Assembly: GCA_947503345.1 (NCBI GenBank)
Contig: CANNCW010000001.1
Span: 62,001 to 126,000, forward strand
DNA: 64,000 nt
DNA from: an uncultured Kangiella sp.
GTDB lineage: Bacteria; Pseudomonadota; Gammaproteobacteria; Enterobacterales; Kangiellaceae
Direction: 5' to 3'
The position numbers and the translations under genes are program-made. Positions within the stretch are counted from its first letter, which is position 1. Each line of letters starts with the position of its first letter. Below the pieces are notes generated by a model, which saw nothing but the letters and a program-made list of their open reading frames with translations, did no database searches and was not told the DNA's origin. This document shows, one piece after another, positions 55,960-64,000 of this stretch.

Positions 55960-57114
55960 CTAACTACTTATCTCCACTGGAATTTGCTTTTTAAACTTTC
56001 CATTTGAAGTCTTTTCAGCAGAGTTTTGTTCATCTCGACGTGTTTGGCGTTTTGTTTTATCGTTAATTTTGCCAGCTAATTGACCACAAGCTGCATCAAT
56101 ATCATCACCACGCGTACGTCTGGTAACCACAACATACCCTTTCTTGATTAAAAAATCACTAAATAAATCAATGCTTTGTTGGGTAGAAGTTTGGTAGTCC
56201 GATTGCGGGAATGGATTAAACGGGATCAAGTTAATCTTACAAGGGGTGTTTTTCAATAAAGCAGCCAATTCTTTGGCGTGCTCAAGCGAATCATTAATCC
56301 CTTTCAACATTACATATTCGATGGTCACTTTACGCGCTGCATTCGAGCGGTCAAGATAATGATGAATCGCTGGCATCAGTTCAGCAATCGGATATTTCTT
56401 ATTAATCGGCACTAAAATATCGCGTAAAGGGTCGTTCGGCGCATGCAAAGAAATGGCAAGAGCCACATCGATATCATCAATTAAACGCTTTAACTGCGGT
56501 ACCATGCCCGAGGTACTTAAAGTCACACGACGCTTTGATAAGCCATAAGCATTATCATCCATCATCAGTTCCATCGAATTAACCACCGGCTCATAATTCG
56601 CCAATGGTTCACCCATACCCATCATCACTACATTGGTAACCGCTCGGTCATCAGACTTATGTTTACCATTAAGATGTCGGGCTGCTAACCAGACTTGGCC
56701 AATAATTTCAGCGGTAGATAGGTTACGATTAAAGCCTTGGTAGCCAGTAGAACAAAAGCTACATTCAAGCGCACAACCAACTTGTGAAGAAACGCATAAA
56801 GTGCCACGATGGCGCTCTGGGATAAAAACCATCTCAATGGCTTGACCGCCCGGTATATGCAAAGCCCATTTAACAGTACCGTCAGCAGATTCTTGCACGC
56901 TAACAACTTCAGGACCTTTAATTTCGGCGACTTCTTTTAACTTAGCACGACAAGCTTTGCTTATATTGGTCATTTCATCGAAGTCTTCGACTCCAAATTG
57001 GTGGATCCATTTCAAAACCTGGGTGGCACGAAATGGCTTTTCTCCAAGTTCCGCAAAGAACTCCACCATTCCATCGCGCGTCAGGTTGAGTAGATTAATC
57101 TTCTCTGCACTCAT
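55960..57114 (-). CDS. rlmN: 23S rRNA/tRNA adenine C2 methyltransferase RlmN
   Basis: A 384-residue radical SAM enzyme. The cluster cysteines are in [12 protein letters not shown]; the other catalytic Cys in the C-terminal [14 protein letters not shown]. An N-terminal helical domain ([19 protein letters not shown]) precedes. It methylates A2503 of 23S rRNA and A37 of some tRNAs. The basic C-terminal tail after GQL is slightly long. Confidence 0.95.
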   Translation of the reverse strand: MSAEKINLLNLTRDGMVEFFAELGEKPFRATQVLKWIHQFGVEDFDEMTNISKACRAKLKEVAEIKGPEVVSVQESADGTVKWALHIPGGQAIEMVFIPERHRGTLCVSSQVGCALECSFCSTGYQGFNRNLSTAEIIGQVWLAARHLNGKHKSDDRAVTNVVMMGMGEPLANYEPVVNSMELMMDDNAYGLSKRRVTLSTSGMVPQLKRLIDDIDVALAISLHAPNDPLRDILVPINKKYPIAELMPAIHHYLDRSNAARKVTIEYVMLKGINDSLEHAKELAALLKNTPCKINLIPFNPFPQSDYQTSTQQSIDLFSDFLIKKGYVVVTRRTRGDDIDAACGQLAGKINDKTKRQTRRDEQNSAEKTSNGKFKKQIPVEISS

Positions 57115-57177
57115 TACTGATACCTTTACACAATGTTAAGCTGGATAGTTCCAGCCGATTTGTAACTATATTACACT

Positions 57178-57212
57178 AAAAAAGGCTTTCCAGCAGTGCC
57201 AGAAAGCCTTTT
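57178..57212 (-). terminator. Intrinsic terminator after ndk
   Basis: AAAGGCTTTC/GAAAGCCTTT hairpin with an 11-base loop and T-run on the minus strand, 24 bases past the ndk stop. Confidence 0.88.
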
Positions 57213-57235
57213 CTTATATTTGCTAAAAGAACTAA

Positions 57236-57667
57236 TTAACGAGTTCTTGGGCAAACTTCTTCAGAAGAGAAGAAATAAGCAATTTCACGCTCAGCTGACT
57301 CAGGGCTGTCAGAACCGTGTGCAGCATTTTCGTCAACAGAAACAGCGTAGTCTGCACGGATAGTGCCGCGTAATGCTTCAGCTGGATTAGTTGCACCCAT
57401 GATTTCGCGGTTAGCTTTGATAGCGTTTTCGCCTTCTAAAACTTGAACCATAACTGGACCAGAAGTCATGAAGTCAACTAAAGCACCAAAGAAAGGGCGC
57501 TCAGCGTGCTCTGCGTAGAAGCCTTCAGCTTTTTCGCGAGACAAGTGCATCATTTTAGAAGCAACAATGCGTAAGCCAGCGCGCTCGAAACGGCTGTAGA
57601 TTTCGCCAATTACGTTTTTTGCAACAGCGTCAGGTTTTACGATAGAAAAAGTACGTTCGATAGCCAT
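57236..57667 (-). CDS. ndk: Nucleoside diphosphate kinase
   Basis: A 143-residue enzyme of the exact usual length when started at ATG 57667 (CGGAGT upstream); the frame extends 21 bases further. [17 protein letters not shown] opens it, and the active-site His lies in [10 protein letters not shown]. It balances nucleoside triphosphate pools. Own unit with a terminator, upstream of rlmN on the same strand. Confidence 0.96.
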   Translation of the reverse strand: MAIERTFSIVKPDAVAKNVIGEIYSRFERAGLRIVASKMMHLSREKAEGFYAEHAERPFFGALVDFMTSGPVMVQVLEGENAIKANREIMGATNPAEALRGTIRADYAVSVDENAAHGSDSPESAEREIAYFFSSEEVCPRTR

Positions 57668-57787
57668 TTCGGACTCCGTTAAATTCATTAAAAATCAATA
57701 AGTTAAAATATATATTCTTAGATTAACGCTAGCTAACCCAGAAATTGCGCGGTATTATACGAAAAGGATAGAAAATGAGCAATCTAT

Positions 57788-58222
57788 ATGAGTAAGGAAT
57801 TACTAAACTCCAACAAAATAAACCTTATACCATTTTCAGTTTACTTTATAAGTCTGTTTTTTATACCTTTTGTTGATCAGAATGGTTTTGCAGAACATCG
57901 AGGTTTTTTTATTTTGTTTGCAGGTTGGACTACATTATTTTACGGCTCACTCGTATGGTTAGCTAATCCCCTATTTTTTATTGCTCTTTCGTATTGGCGG
58001 CAGTCAAAATTGGCAATAATATGTTTGCTAATGTCTTTAGGTTTAATTTTAGCTTTTATTTTGGGCGTAAAAGTTCGTTGGGGCTGGGGAGATACGTCCT
58101 ATAGCAAACTCCTTCCTGGGTTCTATTTATGGACATCTTCGTATGTTTTACTGCTAATTCTATCAATTGCAAGAATTGATGCTAATGTGCCTAGTTCAGA
58201 GCATACAAAGTCGGATCAGTGA
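57788..58222 (+). CDS. Small membrane protein, unknown
   Basis: A 144-residue protein with four predicted transmembrane helices ([66 protein letters not shown]). No motif recognised. Its 3' end overlaps the convergent queC by 32 bases. Codon use does not look foreign. Confidence 0.55.
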   Translation: MSKELLNSNKINLIPFSVYFISLFFIPFVDQNGFAEHRGFFILFAGWTTLFYGSLVWLANPLFFIALSYWRQSKLAIICLLMSLGLILAFILGVKVRWGWGDTSYSKLLPGFYLWTSSYVLLLILSIARIDANVPSSEHTKSDQ

Positions 58223-58880
58223 CGCCCTGCCCTTCAAACCCTTGCGCTCTTAAGATACAAGAATCACATTCGCCACAAGCTAAGCCATCATCTGTTGCTT
58301 TATAGCAAGATACGGTTTGGCTGTAGTCGACACCTAGGCGCATTCCTTCTACGATAATCTGTTCCTTGGTCATATCTATCAGTGGCGCAGCAACAGTTAG
58401 CTTGTTTCCTTCTACTCCTGCTTTTGTGGCTAGATTAGCAACATTTTCAAAAGCCTTAACAAACTCTGGACGACAATCTGGGTAACCTGAATAGTCAACG
58501 GCATTAACTCCAACAAATATTTGGCTCGCTTCTAAAACTTCTGCCCAGCCCAAAGCGATAGAAAGAAACACGGTATTTCTAGCAGGCACATAAGTTACCG
58601 GAATGTTTTCTTGCTGCTCAATATCATCGTTAACAGGTACATCAATCGAATGATCCGTTAAGGCTGAGCCACCTATTTCAGTCATATCCAAATTTACTTC
58701 GATATGCTTTACAGCTTCAAAAGTTTTAGAAATTTTCTTTGCCGCATTTAACTCAGCCAAACTGCGCTGACCATAATTAAAGCTCATGGTGTAGCATTCA
58801 AAGCCTTGATCTTTTGCCATTGCCAAAGCGGTAGTCGAGTCTAAACCACCTGAGAGTAAAACCACTGCTTTTTTAGACAT
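58191..58880 (-). CDS. queC: 7-cyano-7-deazaguanine synthase QueC
   Basis: A 229-residue enzyme with the PP-loop [15 protein letters not shown] at the start and the zinc cysteines C...CGECDSC near residues 196-210. It turns carboxy-deazaguanine into preQ0 with ATP and ammonia in queuosine synthesis. Works with QueE next to it; the other queuosine genes are not in this window. Confidence 0.95.
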   Translation of the reverse strand: MSKKAVVLLSGGLDSTTALAMAKDQGFECYTMSFNYGQRSLAELNAAKKISKTFEAVKHIEVNLDMTEIGGSALTDHSIDVPVNDDIEQQENIPVTYVPARNTVFLSIALGWAEVLEASQIFVGVNAVDYSGYPDCRPEFVKAFENVANLATKAGVEGNKLTVAAPLIDMTKEQIIVEGMRLGVDYSQTVSCYKATDDGLACGECDSCILRAQGFEGQGVTDPTLYALN

Positions 58881-58909
58881 TGATACTTTTCCTGCATATA
58901 AAAAATAGG

Positions 58910-59035
58910 GTGTAAAGCAGGAGAAAATTTCTTAAGCGAGGCGCGAGATTAAAAGAGAACCGGAGTTTACTATTGTAAATGAGGAAGCTCTTTTGATGTC
59001 GCAACGAAGCATAAGGTATTTTTAACAATTTACAC
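58910..59035. repeat. Palindromic intergenic element B
   Basis: About 126 bases with terminal GTGTAAA/TTTACAC, inner AAAAGAG/CTCTTTT and a centre TTTAC-TATT-GTAAA around 58971. It fills the queE-queC gap and overlaps the queE stop codon by a few bases. It resembles element A in layout (nested palindrome with a tight central hairpin) but not in sequence. Confidence 0.5.
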
Positions 59036-59671
59036 TCCACTTTTTTCTCCCCAAATGATCTTATGTAGCTGTACCTGCATTCTAACCTTTAGCTTATCCT
59101 TTAATATCCATTCAGCTAATTCTTGATATTCAACTTGGCCATAACTTGGGGAGAACAACACTTCACACTTATCTACTAAGCTATACTGCTCAACGGTCAT
59201 CTTGGCCCAATCAAAATCTTTGCGACTGCAAATCACAAACTTAACTTGATCACCTGATTTTAGATGCTCAATATTCGAATAAAGGTTACGCGACATCTCG
59301 CCTGAATCAGGGGTCTTCAAATCCATTACCGTCATCACGCGCTGATCCAATGGCGATATATCATTGGCGCCACCTGTTTCGGTAGAAACTTGATAACCTG
59401 CGTCACAAAGCATGGTAAAAAAATCAAATACGCGTTTTTGTGCTAAGGGCTCGCCACCGGTAATACAAACATTGTCACAGCTATATTGGGCAATTTCGGC
59501 AAGAATCTCTTCATAGGTCATCCATTCACCGCCACCAAAAGCATAGTCGGTATCACAATACACACACCTTAAAGGACAACCTGTTAAGCGTACAAAAACC
59601 GTTGGCAAGCCAACAGTTAGACTTTCGCCTTGTAAAGAGTGGAATATTTCTGTGATCCTAAGTTTACTCAC
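59030..59671 (-). CDS. queE: 7-carboxy-7-deazaguanine synthase QueE
   Basis: A 213-residue radical SAM enzyme with SLQGESLTVG and the cluster motif GCPLRCVYCDTDYAF, then VCITGGEPL. GTG start. It makes the deazaguanine ring before QueC. Located between tolQRAB-pal-cpoB and queC, a typical arrangement. Confidence 0.94.
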   Translation of the reverse strand: MSKLRITEIFHSLQGESLTVGLPTVFVRLTGCPLRCVYCDTDYAFGGGEWMTYEEILAEIAQYSCDNVCITGGEPLAQKRVFDFFTMLCDAGYQVSTETGGANDISPLDQRVMTVMDLKTPDSGEMSRNLYSNIEHLKSGDQVKFVICSRKDFDWAKMTVEQYSLVDKCEVLFSPSYGQVEYQELAEWILKDKLKVRMQVQLHKIIWGEKSGV

Positions 59672-59760
59672 AATTGATAGCCAATATCAGATAATTTGAA
59701 GAAATAATGCGCGAATTATAATCGATCCTATTTGATATAAACAGTATCAGTTAGCCAAAG

Positions 59761-59785
59761 AAAAAGGCGCCCAAGGCGCCCTTTT
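59761..59785 (-). terminator. Intrinsic terminator after cpoB
   Basis: GGCGCC-type inverted repeat flanked by A/T-tracts with one bulged base, 16 bases past the cpoB stop. Confidence 0.8.
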
Positions 59786-59800
59786 CAATAACAGCTCAAT

Positions 59801-60517
59801 TTATAAAGCTTTCAGCTTTGCTTTCGCCAACTTCCCAGCAGTGGAATCAGGAAACTCTGTCACCACACGTTGATAATAGCCTTTCGCTGCGGCTTTATTA
59901 CCGCGAGCTTCCTCTAACTGACCGAGTTTTAATACCGCCACGTCACTTTTATTAGCACCAGGAAAGCCTTCATAAACGGCTTTAAATCTTGATTCAGCCT
60001 GTTCATACTCTTTATCTTTCAAGTGCAGTTGACCTAACCAAAAGTGCGCATTAGAGGCCAAAGCTTCATCTGGATAAGTTTCAATAAAAGTTTTGAAGGA
60101 GCTTTTAGCAAATGCATACTCTTTATCTTTATATTGGGTAAATGCTTTATTATAAGCATCTTGCACATCTGAACCAGCAGAGGCCAAGTCACCACCATTA
60201 GCAGTATCTTCACCGTTTTCAGGCTGAGCAGTTACGCCCGCTTGAATTCGCTTATCCAAATCTAAGTAAAGATCACGTTGCTGCTTTGCTAGTTGATTCA
60301 TACGGTAATCTTGCTCTTCAAGCTGTCCACGCAATTGGCGAACTTCTTGTTGTAGCTGATTAATTTGTAGTACCAATTCTGCAATCAACTGATTCTGTTG
60401 ATTTGAGCGAGCCTGTTGTTTTGCTCGCGCATCTTGCGCATCCACAACGGGTGCGGCGGCAAAGAGCTGGCCTGCAAAAACACCCATAGTAATAGTAAAT
60501 ATCAGCTTTAATTTCAT
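59801..60517 (-). CDS. cpoB: Cell division coordinator CpoB (YbgF)
   Basis: A 238-residue periplasmic protein: signal peptide (cleavage near LFAAAP), a coiled-coil trimerisation segment (LVLQINQLQQEVRQLRGQL) and C-terminal TPRs (DAYNKAFTQYKDKEYAFAKS, VLKLGQLEEARGNKAAAKGY). It links peptidoglycan synthesis to Tol-Pal at division. Last gene of the Tol operon. Confidence 0.94.
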   Translation of the reverse strand: MKLKLIFTITMGVFAGQLFAAAPVVDAQDARAKQQARSNQQNQLIAELVLQINQLQQEVRQLRGQLEEQDYRMNQLAKQQRDLYLDLDKRIQAGVTAQPENGEDTANGGDLASAGSDVQDAYNKAFTQYKDKEYAFAKSSFKTFIETYPDEALASNAHFWLGQLHLKDKEYEQAESRFKAVYEGFPGANKSDVAVLKLGQLEEARGNKAAAKGYYQRVVTEFPDSTAGKLAKAKLKAL

Positions 60518-60566
60518 AACAATACCTTATTAATCTACTAGCAAATTACTTAACAATAAGATTTGT

Positions 60567-61091
60567 TTACTTATAGTTAAGTTCTACGCGACGGTTTTTA
60601 GCCCAAGCTGAGTCGTCATGCCCCATAACTGCAGGAGACTCTTCACCAAAACTTACCACTTCAATTTGGCTATCTGCCACACCGAAAGTACGTAACAATT
60701 GAGCTACCGCTTTTGCACGACGCTCACCTAAAGCTAAATTATATTCAGGTGTACCGCGCTCATCTGCATGCCCTTCTAGAGTTACATTACGACCTTCTGC
60801 AACCATACGCTCAGCGTGTAAACGCAACATTTCTGTATATTCAGAATCTAATACATCTTGGTCATAACCAAAATAAACTGTTGTGCTATCTAATAAAGCT
60901 TGTATGCGAGATGCTTCTGCAGCAGCCGCACGGCGAGCCTCTTCAGCTGCACGTTGCGCAGCTAACTGCTCAGCAGTAGGACCAGTGTTTGTTGGAGTAT
61001 TGTCAACTGGCTGCGTTTCTTTTTTAGTACCACAAGCCACGATGGTCAATGCAAAAACTGCCAGAGTCACTAGTTTTAGTAAATTTTTCAT
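60567..61091 (-). CDS. pal: Peptidoglycan-associated lipoprotein Pal
   Basis: A 174-residue lipoprotein: lipobox TIVACG, an Ala/Glu-rich helical linker, then an OmpA-like domain with VTLEGHADERGTPEYNLALG and RRVELNYK. It anchors the outer membrane to peptidoglycan and interacts with TolB. Confidence 0.96.
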   Translation of the reverse strand: MKNLLKLVTLAVFALTIVACGTKKETQPVDNTPTNTGPTAEQLAAQRAAEEARRAAAAEASRIQALLDSTTVYFGYDQDVLDSEYTEMLRLHAERMVAEGRNVTLEGHADERGTPEYNLALGERRAKAVAQLLRTFGVADSQIEVVSFGEESPAVMGHDDSAWAKNRRVELNYK

Positions 61092-61159
61092 TGTTGTCTC
61101 CTAAGACTAAAATTAAATATTATAGAACTACCCTAAAATTCTTTTTACGTGTTTTACCA

Positions 61160-62512
61160 CTATCTCAAAAACGGCGACCAAGCTGGAGCTTTTACTTCTC
61201 CAGTGGTGCTTGGAATTGGCATTCCAAAGCGACCATCCATTGAAATAGTACTTAAAACTTTTTGACGGCCATTAACCGTCGAATAAATAATCATACTACC
61301 ATTTGGCGCAATAGATAAAGACTCATCTAAGCTTGTTTTAGTCAAGATACTAATTTCACCGTTATTTAAGTCTTGGCTCGCTAAATGGAAACCTTTAGTA
61401 GATTGATGAACCATAACAATCGAATCTCCATTAGGTAAAAATTCTGCGCCTGCATTATAACGACCTTCAAAAGTTACTCGCTTAGTTTCGCCTGAATCTA
61501 AGAACACTCGATAAATTTGTGGGCGACCACCTCTATCTGAAGTAAACACCAAACTTTTGCCATCAGGACTCCATGAAGGCTCAGTATCAATAGAATAATG
61601 ACGAGTTAAACGGTTCAACTTTTTAGTTGCCAAGTCCATTATGTAAATTTCAGGATTGCCGTCTTTAGATAGAACCATTGCCATTTTGTTACCATCCGGT
61701 GACCAAGCTGGTGCACTATTGAAGCCTTTATAGCTTGCCAAAGTAGATCTTTCGGCTTTTGCTAGGTTTTGAACAATGATTTCAGAACGACCATTTTCAA
61801 AAGAAACATAAGCAAGTTTCTGACCACCTGGCGACCAGGCCGGCGACATGATTGGACGACGCGAAGAGAAAATTCTTTGAGCTCCAAAACCATCGCTGTC
61901 TGAAACAAATAATTGGTATGGGTTAGCTTCATGACGATTAACTTCCACATAAGCAATTTGCGTAGCAAAAGCACCGCGTTCTCCTGTTAAAGCCTCATAA
62001 ATTTCATCAGCTGCAATATGCGCATTCCAACGATAATTATCCAGCCCAACTACCTTGTCTTTTAGCAACATCAAATGCTGTGCCTGAGCAACCAAGGGAT
62101 AAGTCCCTTCCTCTACTTCCGACTCAAATATTGCTTTGTCGTTAAAAGGGTCTAATAAATCGTAAGAAACCTGATAAACACCAGGACTTTTCTCAGTAAC
62201 TTTACCGTAAACTATTGCATCAACACTTAACTGGCGCCATTTGATTAAATCCACTTCTTCAACGGAGCTTGGCCTGTCTGGTAAAGCTTCTATTGCTGTT
62301 GGTTTAAATTTACCCGAGCGAGCCAAATCATCAGCAATAATTTTTGCAAAATCAAATGGTGGTGTAACCACTAAACTCTCGGATTCAAATGCAAATGGGA
62401 CAATTGCAATAGGTCGTGCATCATCACGACCTTCGGTGATCAATATTTCAATCTCTGCTCTAGTGGTCAAAGATACCAATGTTATTAATACTATTAGTAA
62501 AAACTTCTTCAT
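61160..62512 (-). CDS. tolB: Tol-Pal system protein TolB
   Basis: A 450-residue periplasmic protein: signal peptide ending LTTRAEI, N-terminal domain, then a six-bladed beta-propeller (MSPAWSPGGQKLAYVSFENG, APAWSPDGNKMAMVLSKDG, EPSWSPDGKSLVFTSDRGG). It binds Pal and TolA. Confidence 0.96.
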   Translation of the reverse strand: MKKFLLIVLITLVSLTTRAEIEILITEGRDDARPIAIVPFAFESESLVVTPPFDFAKIIADDLARSGKFKPTAIEALPDRPSSVEEVDLIKWRQLSVDAIVYGKVTEKSPGVYQVSYDLLDPFNDKAIFESEVEEGTYPLVAQAQHLMLLKDKVVGLDNYRWNAHIAADEIYEALTGERGAFATQIAYVEVNRHEANPYQLFVSDSDGFGAQRIFSSRRPIMSPAWSPGGQKLAYVSFENGRSEIIVQNLAKAERSTLASYKGFNSAPAWSPDGNKMAMVLSKDGNPEIYIMDLATKKLNRLTRHYSIDTEPSWSPDGKSLVFTSDRGGRPQIYRVFLDSGETKRVTFEGRYNAGAEFLPNGDSIVMVHQSTKGFHLASQDLNNGEISILTKTSLDESLSIAPNGSMIIYSTVNGRQKVLSTISMDGRFGMPIPSTTGEVKAPAWSPFLR

Positions 62513-62531
62513 AGTTTTCCTGTTTCTAGTT

Positions 62532-63449
62532 TTATTTTTGACTTGGGTCGAAAGTCATTCTTAAATTTTTCAACTCCGCCATCACTTCAGGATCGTCTGA
62601 TGATGGTAATGGAGCCGCACGATTGATAGCCACTTTTGCCGATTCGCAATATTCAAAATCGCCTTCAACCGACTCACTATTTAGAACAATACCACCGGGC
62701 CCCATGGAAATTCGCATGACGCAAAGCCCTTCAAAGTTTGGCATATCCCAGTTTCGAATAATCTTAGCTCGAATTGCACGTTGAATCTTAGACACTTCGC
62801 TCATAATCTGAGTTTGTCTGACAGCTCCTTTATCAGCTTCAAACAATTCATCATCTAGGGATGCTTCAAGTGTTTCTAGCTCTTTACGCTTACGTTCTGC
62901 TTCTTCACGCTTTTTACGTTCAGCTTCTTTGCGCTTGCGTTCTGCCTCTGCTTTCTTCTTGGCTTCAGCTTCTTTTTTCTTACGTTCAATATCTGCTTTG
63001 CGTTTTTTCTCAGCCTCTTCAGCTAACCGTTTCTTTTCAGCTTCAGCTTTCCTCTGTTGATCTATTTTTTGTTGCTCTTCCTTTTGCTGCTCTAACTTTT
63101 TTTGCTCCGCAAGTTTCTTTTCTTGTTCAGCTTTTTGTTTGTCTAACTCTTGTTGTTTCTGCTCTGCTTGCTTTTCCTCTTCGAGTTTCTTTTCTTCAAG
63201 CTTTTTCTGCTCTAAACGCTTTTTAGCGTCCTCTAACTCTTTCTGGCGTTGCTGTTGTTTTTTAAGGCTAGTAGCATTTTTCTTAGGAGTTTCAGGCGCA
63301 GTAACTAAACGCGCTTTCACTGGCGAGTCCACAAACTTCTTATCTTGCTTTTCTGGTTTAAAGGCAAAATTCCAAAGCAACAAAACGACTAACCCAACGT
63401 GAAGTAATATTGCAAAGGTCATAGGGATTATATTTTTCTTAAACGACAA
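62532..63449 (-). CDS. tolA: Tol-Pal system protein TolA
   Basis: A 305-residue protein: one transmembrane helix near the start (IPMTFAILLHVGLVVLLLW), a long Lys/Glu/Gln/Ala-rich helical rod (about 50-200) and a C-terminal domain (IRAKIIRNWDMPNFEGLCVM, CESAKVAINRAAPLP) that contacts TolB and Pal. TTG start with TAGGTA upstream. It spans the periplasm and is driven by TolQR. Confidence 0.92.
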   Translation of the reverse strand: MSFKKNIIPMTFAILLHVGLVVLLLWNFAFKPEKQDKKFVDSPVKARLVTAPETPKKNATSLKKQQQRQKELEDAKKRLEQKKLEEKKLEEEKQAEQKQQELDKQKAEQEKKLAEQKKLEQQKEEQQKIDQQRKAEAEKKRLAEEAEKKRKADIERKKKEAEAKKKAEAERKRKEAERKKREEAERKRKELETLEASLDDELFEADKGAVRQTQIMSEVSKIQRAIRAKIIRNWDMPNFEGLCVMRISMGPGGIVLNSESVEGDFEYCESAKVAINRAAPLPSSDDPEVMAELKNLRMTFDPSQK

Positions 63450-63461
63450 AAGATTACCTAC

Positions 63462-63884
63462 TTATTTCACGGGATTAGTCATTAAGCTAACTTTATCAAC
63501 GCCAGCCACTTGATTCATCATGCTTAATAGCTCAACTACCTTGCCATAATCTGCGCCTTTATCGCCACCTACTAAAACCAATAATTCAGGTTTTTGCTCT
63601 AAACGGTCACGAACTAAACTAGCAATATCTTCAAGACTATAAGTCGTATCATCATCGGCGAACTTATATTCACCCTCTGGGGTTACTTGCAAAATCATCG
63701 AGTTTTCATAAGTCGCTTCAGAAGGTGGCGCTTCAGCCGATGGCAAATCCACTTCTACCCCAGCGGTAATAGCCGTTGCCGTAATCATTAGGATCACCAT
63801 CAGCACTAGCATCACATCAATATAGGGCACTACATTGATTTCTGCTTTAGGGCGACGTCTTGAACGACGAATTAAATGAGCCAT
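63462..63884 (-). CDS. tolR: Tol-Pal system protein TolR
   Basis: A 140-residue ExbD/TolR protein with one transmembrane helix containing the conserved channel Asp in VPYIDVMLVLMVILMI, followed by a periplasmic domain (VDLPSAEAPPSEA, LVLVGGDKGADYGKVVELL). It works with TolQ in using the proton gradient. 12 bases from tolA. Confidence 0.95.
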   Translation of the reverse strand: MAHLIRRSRRRPKAEINVVPYIDVMLVLMVILMITATAITAGVEVDLPSAEAPPSEATYENSMILQVTPEGEYKFADDDTTYSLEDIASLVRDRLEQKPELLVLVGGDKGADYGKVVELLSMMNQVAGVDKVSLMTNPVK

Positions 63885-63895
63885 GGGGTTAAGCC

Positions 63896-64000
63896 TTAAC
63901 CTTTACTGTGTGCTTTACGGTGCAACACACCGGAAAACTCTTCTAAGAAGTTTTCATACTGAGTTTCAATCCGCTGCAAGCGATTAGTGAAACGGTTGTA
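63896..64000 (-). CDS. tolQ: Tol-Pal system protein TolQ (3' end only)
   Basis: The last 34 codons before a stop at 63896-63898, read on the minus strand from the window edge: YNRFTNRLQRIETQYENF, LEEFSGVLHRK, ending AHSKG. This is the C-terminal helix end of TolQ, directly upstream of tolR. The rest of the gene lies outside the window. Confidence 0.88.
   Translation of the reverse strand, partial: YNRFTNRLQRIETQYENFLEEFSGVLHRKAHSKG

Noticed and set aside
61762..61974. Frames inside tolB and antisense frames in tolA (62861-63402)
   Set aside because: They are shadows of strongly supported genes; the tolA ones arise from its repetitive Lys/Glu codons.
62880..63260. Low-complexity tract as a possible repeat array
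   Set aside because: It is the Lys/Glu/Ala-rich rod of TolA, in frame and expected for this protein.

Overview
The window is ordinary chromosomal DNA from an AT-rich gammaproteobacterium. The core order is typical of that class: tolQRAB-pal-cpoB, then queE/queC, ndk-rlmN-pilF-rodZ-ispG-hisS-yfgM-bamB-der, xseA, guaB-guaA, valS, holC, pepA, lptF-lptG. The aspartokinase/diaminopimelate-decarboxylase fusion, the DUF4785, DUF6279 and DUF805 families and the base composition would fit a marine group such as Kangiella/Aliikangiella; that assignment is an impression and was not tested. No phage, insertion sequence, integron or CRISPR array is visible. TTG and GTG starts are common here, and several reading frames have to be shortened to reach the likely start.

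Layout. 1-3.2 kb: the end of a YbdK-type carboxylate-amine ligase, a BaiN/YhiN-type flavoprotein and an HXXEE membrane protein. 3.2-9.7 kb: two divergent catabolic operons. One holds a saccharopine-dehydrogenase-like protein and an SDR; the other holds a phosphatase-like protein, an acyl-CoA dehydrogenase, a TetR regulator and a kinase-SDR fusion. They are separated by a 14-bp palindromic operator, and the content resembles ACAD10/11 or Lva-type hydroxy-acid degradation. 9.7-24 kb: a HEPN-like small protein, an EamA exporter, an rdgC-unknown-ychJ-slyX operon, FklB, a DUF6279 lipoprotein, a YciI-like protein, a radical SAM/SPASM protein, recQ, a DUF2058 protein, a secreted lipase with a DUF4785 protein downstream of a perfect CRP-like site, tRNA-Leu(CAA), and a small XRE regulator with membrane proteins. 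24-35.7 kb: a DUF885 protein, an RDD protein, lptG/lptF diverging from pepA-holC, a methyltransferase, a DUF6498-like protein, valS and a small lipoprotein.

35.7-41.2 kb: four DUF805 paralogues around tadA and the lysC-lysA fusion gene. One paralogue ends in a pilin-like helix. Between tadA and lysC-lysA lies the most interesting regulatory feature of the window: a promoter with a perfect -35 box, a 29-codon leader ORF with Met and Lys codons grouped together, a 9-bp antiterminator pairing, and an intrinsic terminator 20 bases before the lysC-lysA start. It reads as a transcription attenuator sensing lysine and methionine supply.

41.4-64 kb: guaA and guaB with a hairpin terminator and a palindromic repeat between them, xseA, an S41 peptidase, the der-bamB-yfgM-hisS-ispG-rodZ-pilF-rlmN-ndk block, then queC, queE and the Tol-Pal envelope operon, cut by the window edge inside tolQ.
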